Source: Blastomyces gilchristii SLH14081 (Eukaryota; Ascomycota; Eurotiomycetes; Onygenales; Ajellomycetaceae). From it: a DNA stretch of 64,000 bases. The notes under the pieces are model-generated. The model searched no databases, was not told the DNA's origin, and saw only the letters and a program-made list of their open reading frames with translations. Below are positions 24,861-37,853 of the stretch, piece after piece (the stretch's first letter is position 1; each line of letters opens with the position of its first letter). The stretch covers positions 232,307-296,306 of the forward strand of contig NW_003101652.1 in the NCBI RefSeq assembly GCF_000003855.2, in the 5' to 3' direction. The position numbers and the translations under genes were made by a program.

Positions 24861-27800
24861 GGTTGCAAATTGACATGGCCCCCTCTTGTTTTAACATGGT
24901 CCTTGGTGTGTCTTTATCAACCGATATTTCTCTTCGTGCACTCCTGTTTTATTAACATTATATTATTTTTATTTTATATTTGTTATATTTTGATGCATGT
25001 TTACAGTATATGGCAGTATGGCACAGCCTTTGATTCATCTACTTGGGCTCCGACTCCATTCTTCTTACACCATTTTTATGCAGGATAATGATGTGTTTAC
25101 TTTCTGCGTTATGTTATTTTGTTTTTGTTAATTGATGTAGTTTACTTACCCGGTTGTATTATGGTTTCAGCTTTATTTCTACGTTATGTTATTATTCTAC
25201 TTTATTCTACTTTACCATCTATTTTCCGTGTAAGGTTACATATGCATGTTTTTCCAGCTCTGAATGTTTTCTTCATGTGTCACTATTTCCATCCACATCA
25301 AGAAAGAAAAGTAGATAGATGATAATATTCGTTATTATTCACCCGCCTTCCTCATCAGTTTTATTATTCTTTTTATTATTCTTTTCCCTCGCGTCACCCT
25401 AAAACAAAAAGGAGGTTGCCATCCTTATCAACGGATATACCGACCCGCTAACCAGGCTCTCACAAGTCTGACGTTCCCCACTCGGTTCGGCTCGGTTCGG
25501 CTTTGTGCTCGGGAATCGGGATGTGGTCATTTATTTCAGTATTATTGTCAAATTATTTACTATTTACACCCAACCAACCAACCAAGCTTGCTTGCTTGCC
25601 ACAGTTGTACCCAACTCTAACTACCTAGGTACCTAGATAACGGAAAAACGGACCTCTAATAATAATCTATCTTCGTACTGACTTGTAGTAGGTATGTAAC
25701 CCCGACCTAGGCCCCGTAGTTATCTTCAGAGGGTTGTGGTGTGGGTTGTGTAACTTGCCACCGTCACAGCACGCACAAGAACACAAGTTAGCGAAGCCGA
25801 AATATTTAATTTTTTTTTGGTAACTATCGTCCTGCCTTAGTTCCTGTGGACCCCCCACGTTTCTCCCGCAGGGTCATTTCTTTTTTTTATTTTTATTTTT
25901 ATTTTTATTTTTAAACATTTTCTTTTTACGTTCCATGCCTCGGGAATTCGGGAGACAAAAGCGGGTTAACCACCGGTACGGTTCAGTACAATTTTATTAT
26001 GAGTTTAAATCAAATCTCACGCAAAATGTAAAAGAAAAATAAATAAATAAATAAATAAAGAGAAAGAGAAATTATATTATGCGCTGTCTGTGTGCTTGAT
26101 TGACGCTTGTTGGTTGTGGCGCCATCTTTTCAAGATGTTCGGTGTACCCCAACCAACCAACCCCCCGGGGAACGGAGGGAAGTATCATACTCCTCTCTAT
26201 ACTCCGTACATACACAGTATAGTATGTGGCAGGGGTTTTAGTGGGGTCTCTTTTTGGTCAGTTTATCAAATTAGTTACCCAACAGGCATTACATTACTGC
26301 GTATGCTATCTAATAACTCTCTATCATATCATATCATGTTGGCTGCCGCGGCGTTTGATGAGATTATTTATTTTCATCATCAAGACCAACACCACCAGGC
26401 ATGTTTTCCGGCTCAAACTATTTCGGTACCTTGCTCAACTTTGAGCAGATTTTGGCTCCCTCAGAGTTGCTCCAATGGATCTCGAAATCAAACACTTTGT
26501 AATGAACGAACTTGGCCTCTAGTTTTGCCCTTTCCAAGACTCTCTCCCCCCCCCCTTTCCAAGGCGTGCCCCCTGGTCACAGCGTCTCCGCCCCATCTTC
26601 ATCCCCATCCTATATAGCGTGCGATAAGCGGAGGCGTTCGTTCATCTGTTGCGAGAAAGAAGGTCGTGGAGCAGTGTAGCACGCAGGTTTTGCAACTGTG
26701 TCAAGGTGCATGTACTTTCTCCTGTTCGTTTTCTTTCTTGTCGGACGGGAGGGGAATTTTATTTTATTTATTTATTTATTTTTTTCTTTTTTCCAGTCAA
26801 AAGTTGAAGCCCGAACGACGGGCTAGCTCTTGTATTCATAGCGAATCAAACAGGTGCTATGGACTACTTAAGATGAGAAATACATACACTGCGCTGGCTG
26901 CCCACAAGCCTCCCGCGTTGATGGAGAATTTATTTTCATTTTCCGCGTTCCTAGAGAGATTTTCACCGTCATTATTTCTGTGCCCCCGGTTGCGCATCAT
27001 GGGGTATTATATTATCCATCGTGTGGTGGGCTGGCTGGCAAGCCGTTTTTTTTTCATCCTCGACTCTTATTAAAATGCAGGGGAATGCAAACACATGTAA
27101 CCTTCATCTTCAACGTCAATTTCCTACTGCTAGGATCTTCTCTTCCCCACACATTTCAACATTTCAAACATTCCAATAATTAATTCGCCTATCCGTCGTC
27201 GTTCCCGTCCATATCCTTCGGCCTGACAATGTGTCTCTAATTTATTCTACCCGGGGTCATGATGTTTAAAAGCGATATGGAAGGACGGACCCCATTGCAC
27301 TGGCTGGTATCCGCTGGCGCCCAATATTGGAATTCGGAGGCCGATTTCGTACAGTAGTAGCTTTGAGAAAAGTGGACTGGAAGAGAGCAAAGAATGAGAA
27401 GTTTTTCGACCGTATCGGAAGCAGAGAAACATAATTGTGTATATCAGCTGTTAAATATCATGCCCCCAGGAAACGCTCAGCAAACGCTCCGTTCGACTTT
27501 GACATTTTCTTTCACTGACGTGACTTTCCACAGCGTTTCAACACCCGAGTTACATCGAGGAACATACGCAGGCATTTTCATCTAGCCATCATTGCGCAAG
27601 AATGTTTCTGAACCTGGCGCGACCTCTTCAATACCATTATTTCCAAACAATTTACGGAGTAGTATCTCCCAGATCGAGAACAATAATGGCACTTCCGTGT
27701 TCATCCAAGCACCATCGGCCCCCCATGCAGAAGGAGAGGGATGGAGTGCTAGAGATTTCTAGACAGCTAGCAGAATCATCCTTGGCTAAATATTTCGGCC

Positions 27801-28000
27801 GTGGGGGCCACCCAACAAACAAATTACAGTACATTGGCACGGTTTCGATTGGATAGCAAATCTGTCTAGCTCTCCCACCTGCGCAGGGTCGATCATTCCC
27901 CCGCCAAATAGAATCGGGAGCTATATAGCGTATTCCCATATAGACGGTCGCTTCTTCCCGATATCGGACTCTCACTGTTTTCCCTATCTATCGCATTAAC
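24489..28000. other. Gene-free region downstream of the transcription factor gene
   Basis: The first part is T-rich and includes a (TTTTC)n tract at about 24815-24861; it probably contains the 3' UTR of the transcription factor gene. Further on are ATTTT and AAAT repeats (about 25885-25915 and 26039-26060) and a CCAA/GCTT simple repeat near 25570-25600. The longest ORF (26090-26617) shows no known motif and runs through low-complexity sequence. I see no gene. Confidence 0.45.
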
Positions 28001-31000
28001 GCTATGATACTCTCCTAGACGGCGTCGACATTATCCCCCTCCTTGGATAAGAATGTCAGAGATATACACAAAACGTCACTCATCATTCAATGGTGGGTAT
28101 CGGTGCAGGGTGATGGATTGGCTAGGCAAGACAAACTGGATATGCAGCGTATGACTGAGCTGTCTTAGCATGGGAATTAATAAAAAACTTCAATTCCTGA
28201 TGGTTCTTATTTGAAATTACATGGTTAATAATCTATGAGCGCAGCTGATATTGCTCGTGGAATTTCTCCACGATCAAATGTTGAAAAAGAAAAAGAACGA
28301 CGACATCCTAATGAGCGTACAGCTTGGCTCTCTATCAACCATCTGAGTAGCGTATTTGATCATTTAGTCTTTCAATAAAATCAGTCTCGATGATGCCTCT
28401 TCCATTTTTTACTATGGCTGTTCTGATTCTGCCTAGGTATATAGAGTATATTGACTTCAGAATCTACTCATCATCTTTTCTTCCCTTAACCTTAACTGTT
28501 GAGTTCTCTTTCCGCTAAGCACCTTATTAGATCTCTGGTTATTTAACTGAGATTTATATTATGACATATCAGTCCTTAAACCTTCCTTAAATGCTCGGAG
28601 GGGTTAACATAGACATGACTCCACAGCTTGTCTGCATGACATCAGGTTGATCCCTAACCCTAATTTAGGGCTCGTAATAATCCGTCCCCTCCTGTAGCAT
28701 CAATCACCCAGTTGCGCGTTCCTACATTGCTTCACTTCGTTTTGGTAGCTATATCTTGCTACTATGGGCTGCCAAAATAATCAGGACAAGGGCACGAGAA
28801 AGCTTATCCCCAAAAACCCGTAGCAATAAACTACATTGTGTGCCAACGTATGATGAGGATCTACAAAGCATAGCCAGGGGCCCCGCACCAACAGCGATTC
28901 CCGAATCATTCAACGGCTCTTTTTTTTTTTCAAGCAGAGCCATTTAAGATTCCACACTTACTATGCTCATATGCTTCAGTTCATATATGATCGACAACTG
29001 ATTGGGCTGAATAGTCGTGTCTAATGTCCAGTGCAAAGACAGACAAAGATACCATTTTTCAAACAACAATTTCACATTTCCCCTCTTCTTCGGAGTTGTA
29101 TTCGCATCTCTGGTTATAACTACGCCGTCACTTCAAAACTCGATTCTCAAACTATTGAGCCAGAAAAGGGTCTTTAGTAAGAGACGCGCTGGCGTACCCC
29201 TTTGGAAACGCCAACAACTTAGTTTCCAGACGAGCTGCTGCCAGAATTGGGCAATATTAGCTTTGTCTCTAGCTTTGTTTCTCATCATTCATGCTCTAGA
29301 TTCCTGCTATCAGGGGCGGACGATGGTGTATCTGTGCCGGATTTAAATACTGATTTTTATATGGAGGGGACCCTAGCAGAGTTTCTACAAATTCAAAGCT
29401 AGAGAGAGCCCTCTGCAAATGCACTTGTGGGAACGTGAGTGAGATTTTGGAATGATCCCAGCATCACATAAGTAGTTAAATAAAAGGAACCAGGCCGTAA
29501 ATGCTCGAGGTTGTGGAATAGCATGAAGGGTCGACACTTCAGGAGAAGGCTTGGGATAAACCGAAGATCTAGCAGCTGGCAAGGCTCTCAGGGGCAAAGA
29601 AATTACTACACGCAGGAATACGGAAGGATTCACATGGGCCCAAATTTGTCGTTGAACAAAAATGGAGAATGAATGAAGCAAACGGCCGACAATGCTTGTT
29701 TCTTTCCCGCTGGCTACGTACGACCTTCGGCATGCATCCCCTTGTTTTACTACAGGCTAGGTTTGTCTGCAGTGATTACATCTATGCAATCTATCCTGCA
29801 AATGCATTTAATAGCCATAGTGGGTGGTTACAGGGCCGGCCCACATTTGCCGGGGCACATCATCCATCGTCCCTTCAATATCTATATATATATATTCCCA
29901 ACAGAAAAAGCCAGGCATTTTCCAATCGTCACTGTCCCTAATCCTGTCGCACGCAGGCACCGGGTCTCTCCTCCAGCCCTTCCTCTTCTCTTCCTGAGAT
30001 GTAAAAGCTCCTAGGGAACCCGTCATGTGAAAAGAAAAAAAATTCATATGGAGATAGATTGTGCTAATAATGGGACGAATTCAACGGACGCATCGTAAAC
30101 GGAGGGCGATGCGAGACATTCATTCTATTCACCCGCTCAAGCAAAACCAAAGCACCAGGGGCATATATATATTGGTAACCAGCAACTTTCGCAAATATAA
30201 ACATGTCAATAGATAAATGGAAATCTCTGGCTACCCTACCCTACGCTTGCGGCCAGCTTGTCAATCGGTATCTCCTCAAATAGGTAAAAGAGGCGGGCTC
30301 TGGGGGGTTGCTTCCGGACACTTTGGAGGAATTGCCATGTGACATGAAGGTGGTGAGAATACTTGCCGCCACTGTGTTGTCTGGTCTAGTTGATCTAGCA
30401 GCCATGAAAAAACATCCTGAAATATTTGGGTGGTGTGGGATGAATGTGAAGAAGATAACCTGCAAATATTTCAACCGGAAACTTGAAAAAGTGCAAGAAT
30501 ATAAGATAGACAGGTAACTATATACGTGATTGTACTCTGGGAAAAGGGGGAAAGAAGAGAAAAGAGTGAAATCTCCCACTTAGACAGCCCAAAATCCTCC
30601 TTCCTAAATCAACTTGAAAACTCAACTCTCGTATCTAATATCCTCAACTCAGATACCGCAATGTGATATGTAACCAGGCCTATTTAATCATTTCTTTTAA
30701 CTAAGCGCTTCAGCTATAATGATAAGACTACCAGGTCTCTCTTGACGAAAATAGAGAGAAGCGCAGAATGTTAGGAGAAGAATAGTGCGAGAAAAGAGAG
30801 AGAAGGATCAAATGTGAAATCTATCACAAGAAAAGATAATGGTCGAAGCAAAGGGGGAAAAGAAGGAGAGGAAAGAAATCTCTTTTACATCTGTCATCGA
30901 TAAAATTCACGGTGGGGTATAAACTACATCTGCTCTAGGTAAAGTTAGAAAGATAAAAAAGAAAAAAGAACAAGCAGAACAAGTGGTAGCGGGGGAAACA

Positions 31001-31823
31001 TGAAGCCAACTGGGGCCAAGTTTTCCATATCATAAAGGAGGGTAAATAGGACGACGCGGAACGGTTAAGGAAAAGAAAAAGGAAGACCGATCAAAGTAAT
31101 AAAGTACACAACTCAGCTCGCAGGTTTTACCACCGCCACAATAGCTTGTTGTGACAGTATTAAGGAGCAAACGCTGAGGTTGAAATATTGGGAAAAGGTA
31201 TATTGTGTACCCGAGTTCGAACGAAAGAGTGTGGAGGAAAAACTGGAGAGTAAACACTAAAATAAAAACTTAGATCGGTACGATCAGAGGGAGAAAAATG
31301 AGAAACAAAGGAAGAAAGACAATGGAAGAGCTTGCAGCCCGTGGATATAAAACGTCTTGCGGACATATATAAACAAAGATGTAGAGGTAAATCATGAAGG
31401 AGGGGAATTAAAAGGGCCCTTGGCATGGGGGAGCAGGCAGCGCAGCAGCGTGGGGTCTTCTATTTGGGCCGGGTACGTTAGAATGTAAGGGAACGGAAAC
31501 GCGTAAGAGATATATGTGTATACCGCCCATTTGCGATGTTGACACGATTCGCGCAATGGAGTAACAACTGGAGAACCAATTCAACCGCCCTCTGAATAAA
31601 CGCCAGAAAAGTAGAAAGCAGAAAAGTTGGAAGAGAAATGGAATAAGGCGCAATCGTCAAGACATGAATGAGGACCGTGAGACAGGGTGGTGTCACCAGA
31701 AAATACGGGAGCGGCTAAGGGTTAAAAGAATCGCCGTGAGTCTCGGCTGAGAGATCACCGTCGATAGTTTTCCTCCAATGTTCAGGTAGGCAGACGCACA
31801 CAAGCTATCGTAATCGGTCAGTT
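28001..31823. other. Gene-free region between the transcription factor and SH3 protein genes
   Basis: AT-rich in parts. A telomere-like CCCTAACCCTAA block lies at 28652-28663. The ORFs at 28749-29346 and 29669-30579 overlap on both strands and show no recognisable domain. The last few hundred bases before 31824 probably include the 3' UTR of the SH3 protein gene. Confidence 0.45.
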
Positions 31824-33606
31824 TTATAGTTTGAAAAAGGATATATCAACGATGGAACATACTGGGAATGCCTTGATTTCACCTGTTGGTGGAGGAGACG
31901 ATCCTCTTCTGCCTGAGCCGTTAGAAACGCCGCTATCACGCTGTGGGTTGTGGCTTATTTCATAATCCTCAGCCCTTTCGTTTAGCTTAACACCAGTTGC
32001 CCATCCATCATCCCATATTCCCACGACCTTAAGCATGTCGCCCCTATCCAGCTCAAACTCATCACCTGCACGAGGTTGATACGCCCACAGCACGGTAACC
32101 TTGTCATTCGGGTGGATATCATCCTGAGAGTAGTAATCTCTGAAGTAGGGTAGTTGCTCAGATTGGCCACTGGCCATCCCTTCGGGTGAGGAATAATGGC
32201 CACCACTCCCCGATCTTGGCGAAGCCGTTTCACTGTTCCCCGCTAGGACAGATGCACTTGAAAGAGACCCATTTCTCTTGCCCGTAACAGGTGGACCACG
32301 CTTAGACCGTGCTGGGCTCTCCCCGTATGCGTCAGAATCGGACGAATCGTGATACTTGGCAAGACTAGGGGTTACTGCTGCAATTCCGCCAGCAGTACGG
32401 GGCGGAGATCCATCATGACTGCTTGCTTGTAGTGCCGACATCCTAGCCACACGACTACCTGGGAGGACCTCATATGCACCGTTCCGACTTCCAGGGGCAT
32501 ATTGCATTGGTGTCCTACTACTTCGCGGTGGTGAGGGTTGGTTCAGGACGGGTGCCCGAGTTTGCTCGCGCCTGCGTCTCAAACATATAAAGAGCAGGGC
32601 TCCAAGAGCAGCCAATATAGCAAATCCTGCAACAGATCCCACAACGGCCCCAGCAATTTGACCACCAGAAAGCCCATTACCCGACACGGCTGCTGGATCC
32701 GACGGATGTGGTGAAGATGTTGGAGAGGGAAAAAGAGGAGGGAGGGGCCCGACGGATGGAAGAGTGAGTCCCTCGCAGCGGTTCTCGACATCTGCGGCGA
32801 GACAACAAGAGTCTGTTGAGTTGGTGGTGCTTCCTTTGCAAAAGCTACAGAGGCCTAATATGTTTTGAGCAAAACCGCATTCATTTGGCTCATTTTCGTC
32901 GCCAGAGATGCAAGTATCGGTTAGCGCATCCTTCGGGTTCGAACAGACCGTAAAATCAGCCCTGATCTGATCCATGTATCCATCTCTCGGAGTTCCGCAG
33001 AGCTCTGGGTTGACAGCTATTAGTTGTTCACTAGTAGCATATTGTGCCTGTCGCAAAAAAATATTAACCTATGTCCATATAGTCGAAAATATACTGCGAA
33101 AATTGGGGACTAACACAGGACTCTGCACAGAGAGGTGGGGAGTTTCCACATGCCGCTGAGCTCTGAACAATTCCATTACAAATTACGCTGAGTGTATATC
33201 GGGCATAGAGCGAAGAGGTATCGCTAAGGTTGATATCGGAACAACCAATAACCTGCTGGTATCTGTTGTTGGAGGAAGAGTAGTAGAAAATATGATTAGC
33301 ACAACATAGCTAACTCCAAGCGATTGGTTGGGTCCAATTAAAATGCATACTTCATTTTGACATATTCGCTATTAGAGTATGAGAACAGGTGCTCATCGAA
33401 CTCTTGTGTATTGGAAACGAATGAGAGAAAAGAACTGCAAAGGTTCAGTAGATCAGCATATGATAAACCACAACTGACGGGTCTATATATTAGGGTAGAA
33501 TAAAAACATACAATTTGACCAGATTTTCAGGGCTCGTCAAGATGGCAGCATTGGAAAAGGCAGGACAAGCCTTCGAACCCTTTAGGGAAATGCAATTGCC
33601 AGCCAT
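31824..33606 (-). CDS. Single-pass membrane protein with Cys-rich ectodomain and C-terminal SH3 domain
   Basis: Exons on the minus strand are 33606-33512, 33434-33351, 33262-33115 and 33047-31824. They join in phase to about 516 residues. Residues 1-215 are rich in cysteine (paired Cys near 74, 98, 113, 126, 144, 166-179, 190 and 200) and look extracellular. A Gly/Ala-rich transmembrane helix spans about 239-264 and is followed by Arg residues. Residues 265-420 are a Ser/Pro-rich disordered linker. An SH3 domain occupies about 424-511: it has the VLWAYQP start, a DEFELDRGDML acidic loop, a GIWDDGWATG strand and a closing AFPVCSIV, with an insert of about 35 residues before the last strand. 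The layout resembles yeast Fus1 (membrane helix plus SH3), but the ectodomain is larger. It may sense or scaffold at the cell surface; that is inference. No clear signal peptide precedes residue 1, and a stop (TAG) lies 24 nt upstream whose AG could be an acceptor for a missing 5' exon. Confidence 0.8.
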
Positions 33607-36600
33607 GGCGAGAATATATGTGTAGGACTAGGACTCAAGCGAGCGTCTTCGGTATTTGCGGAATTCCAGATGGATTTGCGACGTCGTTTTCTCTCAAAAA
33701 ACAAAGCGAAGCAAATAAAACGAGGGACAAAAGCTTTTCGAGACCGATTTGATGTTGACCCAGGGGGAATCGAATCGACGAGAATAGCACCCCACAAGCT
33801 AACCGGACATGATGACACTTGAGATATCCTTCTCTCCCCTTTGGCCTGTCTGTTATCTCTGGTATAAACCGCGAAAGGATTGCAACTGTGGCTGGCTCCT
33901 GAATTGGTGTTGTCGACAGGAGTGAATGCGAAATGAGTGACGCGAAAGAAAAAAAAAAAAAAAAAAAAAAGGGGGGGGGAGCGAGTCAGGAGGCAAGAAA
34001 CAAGATAACGAGTGAATTGAATCAGAAAAAGAAGAGAAAAATTAGGGGATGTCGTCCACCGAGGAAACGAGAAAAGGAACGAGTTGGACGATGAGGTTGG
34101 AAAGGGAGAAGAAGAAGAAAAGAAGAAGTGGAGGAAGGCGGATGGGAACGATGCGTTAGCCGCTGGCTGGGCGGTTGCTTACGCTGTATGGAGTAAGTGT
34201 GGATGTAATGTACGGAGTAGCTGTCTTGGAATTACAGACAGGCACAGACTATGGGTACTTGGTATGGGTACGTGTATCGCAGTCGGTCGACTACTGTACG
34301 GTACCTGGCATGACCATACACAGCGAAACCTCGAACACTATGGCCAATCAGACAGGTGATTTCTGTACATGTATGTATGTACGCTGCGTACGCAGTACAC
34401 TGTACCTAACGCTGTAGGTACCAGATCCATGACGCTGGGTGGCATGTCAGAATAACATTGGTGCAGTTTTACGGATGCTGACACGTTGCTACGACGCACG
34501 CTAAAAAGTAACAGTACTAAGGTGGAAATTCCTTTTTTATTGTTCTTTCTTTAGTCCCAGAGTGGGCGCATCTACGTAGTACATGCAGGAACAGTGCCAT
34601 GCATCGGAACTTCCTTTCTGGATGCATGTATGTGCTACTCCGCAGCATGAACGCAAAGACTAAGCTGCCTGGAGTACCTATCATAGTATCATATCATTGC
34701 GCCAGGAGAGTTTGAGCCTCACCCTTTTGCTATTTCTGTGTTGTCCACTGGAACCACTGCTGCAATCCGTGGATCCGTATTCAGTGAAAAAAGGCTACAG
34801 TTGACGTACTCGAGACTTGTTTCATCGAACCATCAATCACCCTTGTTATTACTCGAGCTCGCTTTTCAAACGGTTAGTTTTGTGGTAGCTCCAGGCCCGT
34901 CGCGGCTAGCCCCTGAACTGTCCCATATATGGGAAATGAGAAACGCCACCCTTTCGACCACTGAGCTTTGAGCGGTTTTGTCACCACCGGATCGATGCTT
35001 TCTCTCCATAGTCCGTTGCGGGCGTTCCAAATAATAAGGGAAAAGAAAAACAGGATAAAAAGCCCCCAAAATTTAAGAACCACTAAGGAAAAGCAACAAA
35101 GGAAATCTTCAGAGTTCCTCGCCTGGGCGATGGGGACGCACAAATGCTGCACAAAGTTATTACACCATTGTATTTAATTATTATTATTACAATGACTGCT
35201 GGATTGTCATTTGCCAAGTACTCCGTACCTGGGTACTTGTATTGTACAGTACCAACAGAAAGGACTCTCTACAATACCACTAGAAACTGAAGCCTTGTAA
35301 TAATACCGGGCATTTATTTCCACCGTGAAATTATTCTTCTCATAAGGTCTTTTCTACTCCGTACTCTATACAATGAAGACACTGATTATATTCTCACATC
35401 TTATTTCGTGTTGCTTGAGCCTCAATTCCCAAGAAATAATACTGAGATTGAAAAAAAGTCTGTCTTGACAATGCGCTTGGTCAATTCCTGCAGCAAGTTT
35501 GCTCATCAAAGAAACAATGTCCTCTTCCACATTCTTTTGAAATATCACAGCATACATATAAAGTTCTTTACAGAGGTGTCAAGCATTCAATTACTCTGTA
35601 CAGTGCATACACATTCTATCCATTCATATTCCTTTACCCCCCTCATTGTAGCTCATACAAACAAAAGCCGCTGTAGGCTGCGTCCCGAATAAAAAAAGTT
35701 TGGAATCAACACGTTGCATGGGCCTCAATGAAGCAAATTTCTTCCTGCGAGATTCTAGGAACCGCATTGCCCAACTCCACGCCCATGCTACCTGGTATCT
35801 ATGCCAATGGATTGGCAGACTAGAATCATAGACATCAAGGCAGCTGAGTCCCCTCATGGAGCTGGCTTCCGAAGCATTGTCGAAGTCAATACCAGCCCGG
35901 CCGTGTAATGCATTCAGAATGTGGCGCCGGATTATACCTCCTCCAGGACAAGTGAACTCAGTTGAATTTCAGCTGATGAATCTCGTCATTTGCGCCGCTG
36001 CCCTTATAAGGAGTCTGGACAACCCTTGGGAACGGGAATGATGAATTCCTGATCAGATTGCAGCGGTAAAGAGGCAATTTATTATGGATGGCGTTCTCCT
36101 GCCTAGGGTATATTTCATCCATCCTTATCTTCCCCGATGCATTGTAATGTGAAAATATACAAACTAGACGGAGAATCTGGATGATATGTCAAATAGCATG
36201 CCACTGCTATCGCCATTTCAAATAGGTCTACTCCGTAGTCATCTCTAACTAGAGTACTATCATTGTCCTGGCCTCGAGATGGTGGGAGCTTTGACATTGT
36301 TTGACATGCATTCTATAGTTGTATAGTTGATTTGGGCAGCATGAGTTCGTTGCCTCTGTATGGTTGGCGAAGGGGGCAATAATTACGCCAATATGATGTG
36401 ACGTATGTACAGAGTACATAGCTGCTATCATATGCCGATTCGCCATTTCAGCTGGCGCTCTGACCGATCGAAATAGGTGGTGAAAATGCAGTAGCAGATC
36501 TAATGCCGTTTTCTAAGACTGCCGTTCTTCTGGTAGCATATATTGTGCATACCATACAGTATAATCCCCACCGTTCGTTTGATGTTGATATCTGCGAGTT

Positions 36601-36896
36601 TAAAAATAGCCCAGCCCGACCTCATCCTTGGCTGGTCATGTGACCCCGCCCCTCCGCCACGTCCATCACCAGCAACCTTTAAATTAGCGACAACTCTGAC
36701 GGAGCTTTCGCAGGCTACCGCATTCTCCGCAGTTGGAAAAGCAAAGACAAGACGTCAACACCCGACATCCAGCTATTTAGGCTATATTTCTTTCATTCTG
36801 CCCCTGACGCGCTGATACTCTCTCCCTATAATATTTTTATATTAACTAACACAGCACTGGACGTACTGTACATACATACGACATCCGACAGTCACC
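33607..36896. other. Intergenic, no gene seen
   Basis: This is the shared 5' flank of the SH3 protein gene (minus) and the Pmp3-like gene (plus). It includes an A22-G9 run at 33949-33979, four exact TACTCCGTA/TACGGAGTA motifs (34211, 35219, 35355, 36229) and several GTAC-rich stretches near 34300-34420. A TATA-like AT block at about 36828-36842 lies roughly 60 bases before the Pmp3-like ATG. No ORF here has a recognisable motif. Confidence 0.5.
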
Positions 36897-37538
36897 ATGT
36901 GCTGCTCACCAGACTGCTTCCTCGCATTCATCGCCGTCCTCTTCCCTCCTATCGCTGGTATGTTGCCATCCCACTATCTCTACTGCGTAGATGACACCCC
37001 CCGCACGATCCAGTGCATCATTCCGTACGCGCCTGACTTTATGATTTCCATCAAAACTTAACTAACCAACCATCCGCCGTCCAAAACAGTCTGGGTAAAA
37101 GTCGGTATCTGCTCCGCCGACTCCCTCATCAACGTCGCCCTACTCATCCTCGGCTACGTCCCCGGCCTCCTACACGCTTGGTACATAATCCTAAAATATC
37201 CAGAAGACGATAGTGACTATCCAGACGGCTACCAGCCCATCGTGGGCGCAAGCGGGCAACGCAATGACACAGAGGGCGGACGAGTAACATACTACTATGT
37301 ATCACATCAGCCACCACGACAACAACCGCCATCAGCCCCTCACGCTGGTCCTCACAGATCCTACGGAACAACAGCACCTGCCGTTGATCCGGCAACAAGA
37401 CCACAGCAGCCGCCTCATCCTTCTGCGCCTGGAGAAAATGTTGCCGGGGAGGCGAGTAGCAGCGACCAACATGTTCGCGCACCACCCACGTACGCGGAAG
37501 CCGTGAAGGGCGACCATAAGATTCAGACTCCGGACTGA
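36897..37538 (+). CDS. Pmp3/Sna-type stress-response membrane protein with PPxY tail
   Basis: Two exons, 36897-36957 and 37090-37538, join in phase (G + TC gives Val) to 169 residues. The first 55 residues form two hydrophobic helices of the Pmp3 (UPF0057, stress response/RCI peptide) family: a CCSPDCFLAFIAVLFPPIAV segment, then the family-typical DSLINVALLILGYVPGLLHAWYI turn and second helix. The remaining 115 residues are hydrophilic and Pro/Gln-rich, unlike the minimal Pmp3 of about 55 residues. PPTY at residues 152-155 is a PPxY motif of the kind used by yeast Sna3/Sna4 to bind the ubiquitin ligase Rsp5. The protein is therefore probably a Sna3/Sna4-like membrane adaptor or cargo sorted to the vacuole; that role is inferred from the family. 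The 132-nt intron has a GTATGT donor and a CAG acceptor. Confidence 0.88.
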
Positions 37539-37800
37539 AGGGATGAATGGCTCGTTAATTGATTAGTTTTACCATGTGATTATGATGATGATGACTACAA
37601 CGGCGATGATCATCGCAGATATTAACAACACACCGGGGGGGGGTGTTAAAGTAACTCTGCCTCGTAAATCTCCTTACTCCACTGATTCATCCAGTCGACG
37701 GGACAGACGATAAAGTTCTCTCACCTCCCTACGCCAACAACCGTTTTTAATATCCCCTTCTTCCCCCTACTCGCGGTCTGTCCGCCGCTATCCGGGCTCT

Positions 37801-37853
<53 letters not shown>

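Noticed and set aside
25560..25605. CCAA/GCTT repeats as an inverted element
   Set aside because: The two halves are not complementary; only simple tandem repetition is present.
26090..26617. 175-codon plus-strand ORF
   Set aside because: No motif and low-complexity Pro/Leu/Ser end; no splice structure nearby and no support from composition.
29017..29346. 109-codon plus-strand ORF with two hydrophobic stretches
   Set aside because: No family match that I know, isolated in AT-rich DNA; hydrophobic runs are expected from T-rich codons.
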